A stretch of DNA of 64,000 bases from Paenibacillus sp. KS-LC4 (GTDB lineage: Bacteria; Bacillota; Bacilli; Paenibacillales; Paenibacillaceae), in the NCBI RefSeq assembly GCF_036894955.1, contig NZ_CP145905.1, positions 2,250,501-2,314,500 of the forward strand, read 5' to 3'. The position numbers were made by a program, and so were the translations under genes. The notes under the pieces were generated by a model. It did no database searches and was not told where the DNA came from. It was given only the letters and a program-made list of their open reading frames with translations. Below, piece by piece: positions 27,116 through 35,970 of this stretch (the first letter of the stretch is position 1; every line of letters begins with the position of its first letter).

Positions 27116-29005
27116 ATGATTAATAGAAAAACCGTATTACAGCCTTCTTTATCTGAAGAAAACTTGAAGAAGCTAAATGAAATATTAGAACAGGCTCTAG
27201 ACATCCCTGAGAGGGAGGAGAGGGCTTATTGGATCACAAATAAAATTGCAGAACTGGATAATGAAATTTTAGATAGTATTAAGCTCCGAAGCATATTGCT
27301 ATTATTAAGAGATTTATTTCTACAGGGATGGGACTTGAAAATTGAAAACAAAATAGTGAGTATTCAACATCCTGAAACACCGGAAAATATAGAAAAAAAG
27401 CAGTGGCTTAGAGAGTCATTATTTTATGAAAGAAACAAGCAATTAGAAAGTGATTCATTCAAAAAGTTTATATTGAGAATGGAAAGACAAAAAAAATATA
27501 AGGGGAAAGTGGTGACTATAAAGAGTTTAACTGCACCTGTTATTCAGCTTTTAAGTACGATTCAAGAACAAAAGGCGGATGCAATAAGACCCTACTTACA
27601 AATTATCCAAAATAAAACTGATAGGGATGAGCACACTGGATATAGGCTTCTAGATATTTGGAGGTATTTCCGATTAACATGGACATTACCTCATAAGTCT
27701 ACACCGGGTAGAAACATTTTTGTTTTAGTGAGAGATTCTGCGCAGGATTATCATCCAGTTATAGGTATTGCTGCTCTTGGCAGTAGTATCGTACAGATAA
27801 CTTGCCGCGATAACGAAATAGGATGGACCATCGAAAGCTTGAGGGAACGTCTTCAAAACATGGATGAACTTACTGCTCAACAAGTGGTAAATAGCTTATC
27901 GAACTCCATTGAAAGATCAATATTAGAAATTCAGTCACGAGATTTAATAAATGAAGATATAGATTTCTTAAATGTTAATGAGTATATAAATGATATAAAT
28001 GAGTTTTTGAAAAGTGAAAGTGATACGGTTGCTGAAGCGCCTAAAATTACTTCGAATTTTAACAATGCTGATTGGAATAATGTTTGTCGAGGTTTGTTTT
28101 ATAAGAAAAAGCGAGCTAAGACGCTTCTTAAATTATTCAAAGCGCAGGACTTTTTCAATCTTTTAAATCTAAATGAGCCTCAAGAGTCGTTGCAACAACT
28201 CGTACAGACATCACGTGGACGATCTGCTTTATCTGTAGCGCTACAGTCGAATAAAAGGGAAAAGGTTGGAGCGAATATAATGGATATCATCGTTTGCGGC
28301 GCGGTTCCTCCATACAACTTTTTGTTAGGTGGTAAGTTGACTGCATTGTTAATGATGAGCCCTCAGATCATTCAAGCTTACGAAAAAAAATATAGAAATC
28401 AGGTATCAGTAATTGCTTCAGCAATGAAAGGTGAGCCTGTTATAAAACCTGCTCAGTTAGTTTTTCTAGGAACAACAAGTCTTTACGAGTCTGGAAGTAG
28501 TCAATACAACAGACTAAATATTCCATCCCATGCTATCAATAGTAGCAAACCCCTAAATAAAATTGGGTATCAATCTTTAGGACTCACTAAAGGTTTTGGT
28601 ACCGTATATATTTCCGATGAAACAGTTGAATCTTTTTCTGAATTAACTACAAAAATACATGGGAGACGTATAGTAAGTAATACTTTTGGGGAAGGAACTA
28701 GCCCTAGAATGCGTTTAATACGGGCAGGGTTAGATGCGCTAGGACTCCCGTCCGATTATTTGCTTAATCACAGTTTTAGAAGAATCGTATATGGCATCAA
28801 GTTAGCTGAGAATGCGTATGAGTACTTGCGAGGCGAAGAAGATAGTCCAGAGTATTACTTATGCCAAAATAATCCGATTCAGACGACTGAGGAAATTTGT
28901 GGTTTTTGGAGAGAGCGATGGTTATCGATGAGGATTAAAAATCATAGAGTAATGCAACAGTTACATGATTTTAATATTGACAACTTTTTGCTGGGTAGTA
29001 AGTAG
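27116..29005 (+). CDS. druA: Druantia DruA (DUF4338 protein)
   Basis: DruA is the DUF4338 component of type I Druantia; its biochemical activity is not settled. The 629-residue protein has an N-terminal helical region (1-180) and then the DUF4338 core in two blocks. The first is RNIFVLVRDSAQDYHPVIGI plus GSSIVQITCRDNEIGWT near 205-250. The second is GAVPPYNFLLGGKLTALLMM, LGTTSLYESGSSQYNRL, LGLTKGFGT, FGEGTSPRMRLIRAGLDALG and FWRERWLSMRI near 395-620. A helical insert separates the blocks. ATG 27116 has AGGTGAG 5 bases upstream. It lies last in the operon, behind a terminator, whereas the classic type I order places druA first. Confidence 0.88.
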   Translation: MINRKTVLQPSLSEENLKKLNEILEQALDIPEREERAYWITNKIAELDNEILDSIKLRSILLLLRDLFLQGWDLKIENKIVSIQHPETPENIEKKQWLRESLFYERNKQLESDSFKKFILRMERQKKYKGKVVTIKSLTAPVIQLLSTIQEQKADAIRPYLQIIQNKTDRDEHTGYRLLDIWRYFRLTWTLPHKSTPGRNIFVLVRDSAQDYHPVIGIAALGSSIVQITCRDNEIGWTIESLRERLQNMDELTAQQVVNSLSNSIERSILEIQSRDLINEDIDFLNVNEYINDINEFLKSESDTVAEAPKITSNFNNADWNNVCRGLFYKKKRAKTLLKLFKAQDFFNLLNLNEPQESLQQLVQTSRGRSALSVALQSNKREKVGANIMDIIVCGAVPPYNFLLGGKLTALLMMSPQIIQAYEKKYRNQVSVIASAMKGEPVIKPAQLVFLGTTSLYESGSSQYNRLNIPSHAINSSKPLNKIGYQSLGLTKGFGTVYISDETVESFSELTTKIHGRRIVSNTFGEGTSPRMRLIRAGLDALGLPSDYLLNHSFRRIVYGIKLAENAYEYLRGEEDSPEYYLCQNNPIQTTEEICGFWRERWLSMRIKNHRVMQQLHDFNIDNFLLGSK

Positions 29006-29039
29006 AACGATAGTTAAATATTTTTGGTTGAAACCTGAG

Positions 29040-29402
29040 ACTTATTAAGTCAGCTATTTTTGGCTAGGTAGCCTAATTAACTTAACATCGTCTTAGCACA
29101 ATCCAGTTTGTATTTCCTTTAGATCAGCATTAGAGACTTGCGAGAAAGCTATTGGAACAACCGCGACGACAGGCTTATGAAAAGGCGAGAGTCCTGTATC
29201 CAACTCGTTTGTCAGGATTGCGCATAATTGAAATTTGAACGATGAGGCAAAGCGCAATCCAGAAAAACACCTCTCATTAAGCTGAGCAATACTGTCAGAT
29301 CTAGGTAGCTATTTATAGAGTAAGCGCAATAACAATTTTGACAAACACATTACTTAATTGCGTATTATCAGGTCAACCAGAGATTTCTGGTTGGCTTTTT
29401 TC
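29040..29402 (+). ncRNA. Possible structured noncoding RNA ending in an intrinsic terminator
   Basis: No convincing reading frame crosses this 360-bp stretch, yet it is rich in paired segments. GGATTGCGC (29215-29223) pairs perfectly with GCGCAATCC (29252-29260), ACAGG pairs with CCTGT around 29169-29196, and ATGAGG can pair with CCTCTCAT. It ends at a textbook terminator (29374-29402). I cannot match it to a known RNA family, and it might instead be decayed mobile DNA or a long 3' tail of druA. The call rests on hand-seen pairing only. Confidence 0.35.
29374..29402 (+). terminator. Intrinsic terminator
   Basis: A perfect 8-bp stem CAACCAGA/TCTGGTTG with a GATT loop, extended by GC, is followed by TTTTTTT. 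It ends whatever transcript crosses the preceding 360 bp, including any read-through from druA. Confidence 0.88.
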
Positions 29403-29581
29403 TTAGGTGTCAATATGGCGTTAACCGAGAGAACAGGATCTAATTAGTTATCCAGCTTATAAAAGCTATTTATTAACTAAATTATGCATACTATCCGGGA
29501 TAAATACTTAAGAGTGGAGAATACTATTTGTTGAATATTATTTACGGTAGAGTGAGTCTATATCAAGGGGAAGATTAAATT

Positions 29582-29863
29582 ATGGACTATATTGCAATCA
29601 GGAGATTAATAAATAAACATTACGCACAGGGTGTTATAGTGGAACTTCAACAATTAGGTTATCATGGCGAACAAGCCAAGAATGTCTTTTTTCGTCACTA
29701 TAAAGGCATGAAACGTGTATTCGGGCTTGAGCCAAATGTGAGCGAATTTGCAAAACTAATCGATGAATTTGAACGAGGGATGAACCGAAAATATAACGAG
29801 AATGACCCTAATCGAATTTATATAGGACACCTTCGTCATATAGTGAAAAAGAATAAACTCTAG
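29582..29863 (+). CDS. Small orphan protein, 93 residues
   Basis: I do not recognise this protein. It is a basic, mostly helical 93-residue product beginning MDYIAIRRLINKHY and ending in a Lys-rich tail (HLRHIVKKNKL), with no membrane segment or signal peptide. AAGGGGAA lies about 9 bases before the ATG, so translation is likely. The gene follows the terminated structured region and precedes a second 93-residue gene by 85 bp. The basic charge would suit nucleic-acid binding, but that is a guess. Confidence 0.55.
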   Translation: MDYIAIRRLINKHYAQGVIVELQQLGYHGEQAKNVFFRHYKGMKRVFGLEPNVSEFAKLIDEFERGMNRKYNENDPNRIYIGHLRHIVKKNKL

Positions 29864-29948
29864 CATAATCATTGGAAAAGTATTTTTTATCGAAAGATGG
29901 GGATAATAATTTATCAATAAACTGTATTTTTCAGAGGGAGTTGTAAAG

Positions 29949-30230
29949 ATGAACTATAATGATATTTATAAATTACATTTACAATTGCTAAGCATTTATG
30001 AAAATAATGATCAATCCTCTGCTCCTTTTCAACAGGAAATTAATTATTACAAGAAACAACTATTTATGTTCACTCAAGACAACGTTCAGAGGATTTTTGT
30101 TTTAAACCAATTAATAAAAATACATGAAAAGACTCGGGAAGTTCTTGTTAGTAGCTGTGCAAACCAATATTTTTCTAAGGATAAATCTGTCGATGATAAA
30201 CCCAGTATTGAAGGTAATTTATATTCATAA
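29949..30230 (+). CDS. Small orphan protein, 93 residues, helical
   Basis: I do not recognise this protein. The 93-residue product (MNYNDIYKLHLQLLSIYENN start) is predicted almost entirely helical through residue 70, then has a polar tail. There is no signal peptide. GAGGGAG lies 7 bases before the ATG, a strong site. With the preceding 93-residue basic protein it could form a two-gene unit, but no toxin or antitoxin signature is visible in either. The left end of the IS21-family element begins about 190 bp downstream. Confidence 0.55.
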   Translation: MNYNDIYKLHLQLLSIYENNDQSSAPFQQEINYYKKQLFMFTQDNVQRIFVLNQLIKIHEKTREVLVSSCANQYFSKDKSVDDKPSIEGNLYS

Positions 30231-30539
30231 GTTGTCTCTGTAGTGCTGTAATAAAAACCCAGGAAGTGGTATGTTTATAAAAAGAGGAGGTATAGAACTA
30301 GGAATTAAATAGCATAAACGAACTAAGCAACCGAACATGAGCGAATAGAGGATAATAAGATGAAGTTATGAAGGAGCGAAGTTGTTGGATGGGTGCTCGT
30401 GTTTATTGCATACTAAAAGTGCTGAGTATTGCAGCGTAAAAATGCTTAAGTAACGGCAAAGAAAAAGAGACACTTGCCAGCACCCTACTATCCTCCTATC
30501 GTTAGGTTTGTGTCAACTCGACGAAGGAGACTGAAAGGA

Positions 30540-31976
30540 ATGCTGAAAATGCCTCAACAAGAGTATATCAAATTTCTACGGGAAGCAGAAGGATTTACCG
30601 TGAGCGACATCTAGACAGATGGGTATACATTGGAGAACAGCCAAGCGATATGCGGACTAGAGCGATTGGAACAAACCACTAAGCAAACGCAAGAGCAGCA
30701 GCCCGGTGATGGGACCATACATGGAGATTGTGGATACCTGGTTAGAGGAAGATCAACTCCTCCTACGTAAGCAGCGGCACACGGGTATTCGGATTTTTCA
30801 ACGCCTGCAAGCAGAGCATTCCTTTACCAGTGGCCAGCGAGCCGCTCTCTCTTACGCCAAGCAACAGAAGGGCCGAATGGCGCTGGAACGTGCGAAGACG
30901 TATGAGCGACTTGAGCATCCGTCAGGCGAAGCACAAGTAGATTTCGCGACGATTCAGGTTAGCCACAAACAGCAGCTTATGACGTATAAGCTACTCGTCG
31001 TGTCCTTTCCTTGCAGCAATACAGCATTTGTCTATCCGACGCCTGCGGAGAACCAGGAATGTTTTCTCGAAGGAATGAAGCAATGCTTTCAGCAAATGGG
31101 TGGGGTTCCGCAGCGCATGTGGTTCGACAATCTGTCGGCTGTAGTCGTCCACATCGAGAAGTATGGTGAGCGTCAGCTCACAGAGGGCTTTCAACGATTT
31201 TGCGCGCATTACCGAATGGAGGCTGTATTTTGTAATCCGTACAGCGGTCATGAGAAAGGGCATGTGGAAAGCAAGTGCGGCTACGCCAAACGGAACTGGA
31301 CGGTACCCATTCCGCTATACGAGGACCATGAGCCATTGGCTACGTATTTCGCCGAGCAAGCTCGACAGGACCGCGAGCGACCGCACTACGCTAAGGGTGT
31401 CCGCATCGCCGAATTATGGGAGGCCGACCGCGCACAGTGGTCGTGAACAAGTACGGCGAGATTCGGTTTGAAAGTACTACCATTCCGCTAGTAGTTCTCG
31501 TTCAACCGGGCAGCGACGTGTTGATCCAAGTCTTCTGGGACCGACTCGCAATCTTAACGAAGGAGCATGCACTTGTGCGTGAGGTACCACGTCCCTATAC
31601 CGGTAAAACGGCCGAGGTGCCGTGGGCGCAGGTCTTCGCCAATCTGCTGCGAAAGCCACGCAGCGTGGGCCATTCACAGTTCATCCGTATACTACCGGAG
31701 GCGGTGCAAGTTTATGCTGGTGTTGCCGACCTTGCCCTACGTAAGGAGCGTCTGCAAGCACTAGCGCATTGGTGCGGTATCTACCCCATGGCACAGATCG
31801 CCGAAGTGTTACGGAAAGCGCCCGGTGAAGCTACGGTTGCGCAATTAACGGCAGCACTCGGACTTGTTCAATTAAACCGCGGCATACCGGTAGTGTGGAA
31901 CGAGGAGCTCTCCCCTCCAGGGTCCCAAGCAACTGCGTCGCTGCAGCAATATGATCGACTGATGGGAGTGAGCTGA
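30540..31976 (+). pseudogene. istA: istA transposase pseudogene (IS21 family)
   Basis: IstA is the DDE transposase of IS21 elements. The opening MLKMPQQEYIKFLREAEGFT is intact but stops after 24 codons. The next frame resumes at HWRTAKRYAD and is cut by an in-frame TAG near 30658. The central block (HPSGEAQVDFATIQV, WFDNLSAVVV and the EKGHVESKCGYAKRNW glutamate region) is readable up to 31446. A further frameshift near 31435 moves the C terminus (NKYGEIRFESTTIPL to the stop at 31976) into another frame. At least three lesions make it nonfunctional. Confidence 0.9.
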
Positions 31977-31978
31977 CG

Positions 31979-32704
31979 ATGAGGCCGGAACTGGCAGACT
32001 TGTGTAGACAGCTTCGCTTGGCGCATGTAGTCGATTATGTGGCTCAGCAACAGGACGAGCAGACGCAAGTGCTTGTCGAGCAATTGCTGCTGGCGGAGCG
32101 TGAAGGACGACGACGAGCCCGGCTAGGGAAACTCGTGCAACAGGTTGGCTTCCCTCACTTGAAAACCTTTGAGGGTTACGTATGCGAGCACATCTCATTT
32201 CCCGGCAGTTGTACGCTTGAGACGTTACTCGACATGAGATGGCTGACGCAGCGTGAAAACCTGCTATTAATGGGGGCGGTTGGAACAGGCAAAACGCATA
32301 TGGCGACTGCGCTTGGCGTAGAGGCTTGCAGGAGAGGACATGCCGTTCAATTCTTTCGAGCTTCCGATTTAGTGTCGTTACTGCAAGAGAAGTTTGCGGC
32401 GAGCATGCTCAGCCGCTTTCGCGAGAAGCTGAAGAAGATGGATCTGATTATTTTGGATGAAGTGGGCTATGTCCCGTTTAACCAAACAGGCTCAGAATTG
32501 TTGTTTAATGTGATTGCCGACTGCTACGAACAGCAGAGCGTGATCGTCACATCTAATCTAGAGTTCGGTCAGTGGACCTCGATTTTCGGAGATACGAAGC
32601 TGACGTCTGCTTTGGTCGATCGCCTTGTGCATCACGCACACATACTTTCTTTCACGGGCGATAGCTTCCGACTCAAGCAAGCGATGGAACGTATACCGCA
32701 GTGA
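31979..32704 (+). CDS. istB: IstB ATP-binding helper protein (IS21 family)
   Basis: IstB is the DnaC-like AAA+ ATPase that assists IstA in target capture. The 241-residue frame is intact, with Walker A GAVGTGKTHMATALG near residue 100, Walker B LIILDEVGYVPF near 160, and the sensor/arginine region IVTSNLEFGQW and TSALVDRLVHHAHIL that defines the family. The ATG lies 2 bp after the istA stop. Because istA is broken in the same element, IstB has no obvious partner here; it could in principle serve another IS21 copy elsewhere. Confidence 0.93.
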   Translation: MRPELADLCRQLRLAHVVDYVAQQQDEQTQVLVEQLLLAEREGRRRARLGKLVQQVGFPHLKTFEGYVCEHISFPGSCTLETLLDMRWLTQRENLLLMGAVGTGKTHMATALGVEACRRGHAVQFFRASDLVSLLQEKFAASMLSRFREKLKKMDLIILDEVGYVPFNQTGSELLFNVIADCYEQQSVIVTSNLEFGQWTSIFGDTKLTSALVDRLVHHAHILSFTGDSFRLKQAMERIPQ

Positions 32705-32974
32705 CAATTTAACTGGCAAGCGGTCTCGGCATTTTTTTAGCACATTTAGGCATATTTCGCTTGCAAAAAACATGCTCGGTCCCTTTACTCAAATTCATTC
32801 TCATATGACCAAAGAACATCTCCATGGAAGCAATGGCCCCGTCAATTCTCATTCGTGACATAGTTCGCTTGATCCCTTACCTATGTAATGAGTAGACGTG
32901 CTATGATATGATTTATAATAATTACAAAACCCTTTATAAGGGGCTAAAGCATTATATGGAGGGAGTATAGCTAA

Positions 32975-34162
32975 ATGGATATGAGAATTCCAATGCAACT
33001 TGGAGCGGTGATATTAAGTAAAGATGAGATTGGTTTTAAGGATGTGGTTAATGACTTTCCTAATGCAAATTTTGTATACATTATTACCTTTAACTTATCA
33101 AAGGAATCTGATATCTTGCTAAAGAAAATACATGCGATTAAGCCACATATTCCAGTTAAGATCGTTACGAACATACCCGGTAGATGGGATGAATATACAA
33201 GCAAAGCTGCAGCGGATAAGGCATACAAAAGCATAAAAAAGTATTGCGAAATACTTGATAAGAGTATGTTCAAAGGTGATGTAACTTCTTATTTTAATTT
33301 CACCAATCATTCAAAAATTATTATGACAGATAATGTTGTATATATCGGTTCCGCTAACTATTCTGACGAAAGTAGCAATAATTTTGAATGTGGTACACTT
33401 TTTACTGATAGACAAATTATCAAGCAAATAAAGAATCTAGCGGATAATATTATTAATCATTCGGTCAGATATTCTACTTCATATCATAATGTAGTGAAGG
33501 AGTATTTACGAATAATTACCCAAGAGGTACGGCAATCGTTGAGGCACTTAGAGGACAATATTTTTACATATGAAGAATTACAATTTGGTAGCGACATAAA
33601 AACAATAGACGTATACAATGCTTTTATATCACAAAGAAAATGGGAAACATTTAACGGTTTTCATGAGATATTAACGGATCATATAGAAGAAATCTACGCT
33701 TTTTTGGAGTCCGAAATTGAACGGGAATACGAAAAACAGGAACCAGAAGAAGATTTCGAGGATTACTTAGAAAAGAAGCTCATTGAATGCATTAATAAAG
33801 TAAAAATCGATGATAATTTATATAAAATAGATCATTCCATTAACAATTTAATAGAGTATTTGGATGAACTAGCGACATATGATCGTGATACTACCATATC
33901 CCGCTATTTTCGTGATAATGATTATGGCGAGACAGATGAAGTAATGGAAATAGCACTAAGATTGGAGAGTGAAGAACATGAAAAAATAACTAAAAAACTG
34001 ATAAACCATCAAAAAGATATAGAAGATGCACTAGACGTGATCAGTTCCTCTATTAAGTTGATTGAAGAGGAAATCAATTTAATACAAGGATTGAGTGATA
34101 GAGTTGTCATTGAAAACAAAGGAATAATTGAAAATATTCATAATATAAAAAAACGAACATAA
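32975..34162 (+). CDS. Phospholipase D-like (HKD) domain protein with helical C terminus
   Basis: The 395-residue protein has an N-terminal PLD-superfamily domain (about 1-150) with one HKD-type motif, NHSKIIMTDNVVYIGSANYSDES near residues 110-132: His, Lys and the GSAN strand are all present. Such single-motif proteins act as dimers, and many are nucleases. The C-terminal 240 residues are acidic and strongly helical with coiled-coil character, resembling a sensor or oligomerisation region. It has a GGAGGGAG site 8 bases before the ATG and stands alone. Given the setting, a stand-alone defence nuclease is plausible, but I know no named system with this exact architecture. Confidence 0.75.
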   Translation: MDMRIPMQLGAVILSKDEIGFKDVVNDFPNANFVYIITFNLSKESDILLKKIHAIKPHIPVKIVTNIPGRWDEYTSKAAADKAYKSIKKYCEILDKSMFKGDVTSYFNFTNHSKIIMTDNVVYIGSANYSDESSNNFECGTLFTDRQIIKQIKNLADNIINHSVRYSTSYHNVVKEYLRIITQEVRQSLRHLEDNIFTYEELQFGSDIKTIDVYNAFISQRKWETFNGFHEILTDHIEEIYAFLESEIEREYEKQEPEEDFEDYLEKKLIECINKVKIDDNLYKIDHSINNLIEYLDELATYDRDTTISRYFRDNDYGETDEVMEIALRLESEEHEKITKKLINHQKDIEDALDVISSSIKLIEEEINLIQGLSDRVVIENKGIIENIHNIKKRT

Positions 34163-34315
34163 TAATTCTTTAATATTATTGTAGTTTCCGCCACCGCTAG
34201 ATCCTCCTCTGTTTTTTAAAAGTTGCTAATCACACTTATGTTAAATGGAAACAAACTATAAAGTAAATCATACTTACCAACTTTAATGTAATCATATTTT
34301 GAACCGATTTTTTAA

Positions 34316-34793
34316 AAACAAACTTTATATAATTTAAATTTTTACGAATATCTCAAATATCAGTATTTTGCCCATGTTGAATCTTATCTACCTCTTCCGT
34401 TGAACATGAAAAATTTAGGTTTTGTGGAATATTCAGGCATTGACGTAGTGATAAAATTTCCGCAAAATGTAAAGGTCATTACACCCGAAAGATTTGATAT
34501 TCCAATATTAGATTATCTTATTGAAGAAATGATTTGTAATGATTCTTTTTTTTAACACATTGATCACTCCAACAAGGGATTACCGAGTGCAGGAATTTGA
34601 GCCACTTTATCTAACATTTTTGGAATTATCAATTCCATCATATTTACCTTTTGAAAAGAAAAAATACACAGCTGAAAAGCTTATTAAACATCTCAATTCT
34701 TTGTTTTGCTATGAATACTTCAATGACCACGGTAATGACGTAGTAAAATATGAATTTAAGGCTCACCAACCTATATCACTTCTAATCATCTGA
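34316..34793 (+). pseudogene. Frameshifted gene remnant
   Basis: Two open stretches in different frames abut at a run of eight T (34546-34553). The first reads without a start through YEYLKYQYFAHVESYLPLPL and ends EEMICNDSFF-stop. The second continues FFNTLITPTRDYRVQEFEPL to the stop at 34793. A slip in the T run would join them into one protein of about 155 residues. I do not recognise the product. The 5' end lacks a start codon or ribosome binding site, so the remnant also seems truncated. Confidence 0.5.
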
Positions 34794-35025
34794 AAAAAAC
34801 AGTGCAGGGTACGCTTCATTGGAAACAGTGAGACGTTAGCCGGATGTTGGATATTTATTAAACTGCAGAGCTATCTTTTTGATTCTCCTCATTAAACTAC
34901 CTACTCCGCAGCACTGAAATATTCAAATATCGGCGTCGTATAGAACGTTATATTAAGTAGAATATTGGAGAGAATCTCTTTATTCACATGCAAATAGCTC
35001 TTTAGAAGGTGAATTCTTTTTTATA

Positions 35026-35082
35026 AATAGCCACGTCATTTGCTGCCTTCCCAGGAGTATATGACGTGGCTATTCCTTTTTT
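35026..35082. terminator. Terminator downstream of the XRE regulator gene
   Basis: A perfect 14-bp inverted repeat (AATAGCCACGTCAT and ATGACGTGGCTATT, 21-base loop) lies just past the xre stop. On the plus strand it is followed by CCTTTTTT. On the minus strand the stem is followed by TATAAAAAAG rather than a T run, so it is strongest in the plus direction. Confidence 0.75.
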
Positions 35083-35086
35083 GCTC

Positions 35087-35806
35087 TTATTTACTCTTCA
35101 TTTTTTCTTGCTGCTTCCTGAAGGCGAGCAAGCAATCTTGAAGGAATTCCGCTTCATCCTCTGATAAAATCTCTTTTTTGTCGTTGAGTGAAGCGAAATT
35201 AGTAGCAACTTTGGATGTAGAACGTTCACGGATTGTGTTATCAATGATTGTAGAGTGTTCACTGCTTGAGGTATCTAACATCATTCTAATATAAAATAAG
35301 TTTGCTACCACCAATATTTTTAGTTTGTCTCGAAAATTAAAAGTTTCTGTGGCATATACAGCTAGAATCGAGAGTCGATCCTCATAATCAAAATCTTGTG
35401 CATCGTTAGACTCAAGATTTGCAAGTAATCCTTGTATATACGGATTATCGAAAATCTCTTTCTTGATATTGGTCAATAATTCCAGTTTTTGAGAAGAGGT
35501 TGCTTTTGAACGAATTACATCCAGAAAATCGTAGATGATATTGTTCAACTCTTCAATAGTTTTTTTTAATTCTTCTGGAGACTTTTCAATATATCCGGCA
35601 ATTATCAAAGCTTCTGAGTCGCCTCCTGTAACCTCAGCAATAGCCCTAGAAAGTTCGTCAGATGCAGGAGGTTTCGCTCCTGTTTTTAACTTGCTTAAAT
35701 AAGAACGATCAATGGAAATACCTTTCTCTCCTATGCGTTGACAGATGTCTGATAAAGTAAATCCGCTCTCTTTGATGTACCTATTTAATATATCTGAATA
35801 AGCCAA
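35087..35806 (-). CDS. XRE-family transcriptional regulator of the Tn7-like operon
   Basis: The 239-residue protein has an N-terminal helix-turn-helix (about residues 5-65: YIKESGFTLSDICQRIGEKG then SYLSKLKTGAKPP) and a long helical C-terminal region that could sense a ligand or partner. The best ribosome binding site (AAGAAGGGG, 8 bases) points to TTG 35806; a GTG at 35815 sits directly against that site. It is divergent from tniQ across 164 bp containing promoters for both genes and repeated GTGACTT half-sites, so it very probably represses itself and the transposition operon. Confidence 0.82.
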   Translation of the reverse strand: MAYSDILNRYIKESGFTLSDICQRIGEKGISIDRSYLSKLKTGAKPPASDELSRAIAEVTGGDSEALIIAGYIEKSPEELKKTIEELNNIIYDFLDVIRSKATSSQKLELLTNIKKEIFDNPYIQGLLANLESNDAQDFDYEDRLSILAVYATETFNFRDKLKILVVANLFYIRMMLDTSSSEHSTIIDNTIRERSTSKVATNFASLNDKKEILSEDEAEFLQDCLLAFRKQQEKMKSK

Positions 35807-35829
35807 ATTCAACACCCCTTCTTATGAAT

Positions 35830-35858
35830 ATTTTACACCACTGTGAACTATTATCCAA
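35830..35858 (-). promoter_or_regulatory. Promoter of the XRE regulator gene
   Basis: On the minus strand, TTGGAT and TAAAAT are separated by exactly 17 bases, a sigma-A-type promoter about 25 bp upstream of the start codon. A GTGAACT half-site (35843-35849, read on the plus strand) lies within the spacer, and GTGACTT (35862-35868) lies just upstream, which suggests autoregulation. Confidence 0.65.
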
Positions 35859-35884
35859 CACGTGACTTAAAAGTGCGAATTTTA

Positions 35885-35913
35885 TTGACATAAAATTAAT
35901 GGCTACTTATAAT
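35885..35913 (+). promoter_or_regulatory. Sigma-A promoter of the tniQ-tnsABC-tniQ operon
   Basis: A consensus TTGACA (35885-35890) and TATAAT (35908-35913) are separated by 17 bases, one of the strongest promoter matches in the window. Such a promoter on a transposition operon needs a repressor, and an operator-like palindrome covers its transcription start. Confidence 0.88.
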
Positions 35914-35920
35914 GTTGACT

Positions 35921-35943
35921 ATAAAGTCACCGTGTGACTTTAT
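35921..35943. promoter_or_regulatory. Operator palindrome overlapping the tniQ transcription start
   Basis: ATAAAGTCAC-CGT-GTGACTTTAT is a perfect 10-bp inverted repeat around a 3-base centre. It begins 8 bp downstream of the -10 element, so a bound protein would block initiation. Related half-sites GTGACTT (35862-35868) and GTGAACT (35843-35849) lie near the divergent xre promoter. The neighbouring XRE protein is the obvious ligand. Confidence 0.75.
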
Positions 35944-35970
35944 AAAAACAATAAATTGAGGGTGGGCAAT

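Larger units (their letters stand above)
30420..32772 (+). mobile_element. Decayed IS21-family insertion sequence
   Basis: The element carries an istA/istB pair in the order and overlap typical of IS21. Its ends show imperfect inverted repeats. TGCTGAGTATTGCAGCGTA at 30420 corresponds to the complement of the right end at about 32745-32772 (TGTTTTTTGCAAGCGAA when inverted). A second inner pair is CTTGCCAG at 30473-30480 and CTGGCAAG at 32713-32720; multiple terminal repeats are usual for this family. The size of about 2.35 kb is normal. Its GC content is visibly higher than that of the AT-rich neighbours, which fits a separate arrival. The transposase is broken. Confidence 0.8.

Noticed and set aside
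21487..29005. DISARM-type system, suggested by a helicase with DUF1998
   Set aside because: The DUF4338 protein and gene sizes fit Druantia, and no DISARM methyltransferase or DrmC phospholipase D gene is linked.
29040..29402. Retron msr-msd or group II intron RNA
   Set aside because: No reverse transcriptase gene is nearby and the diagnostic domain V or msr features are not visible.
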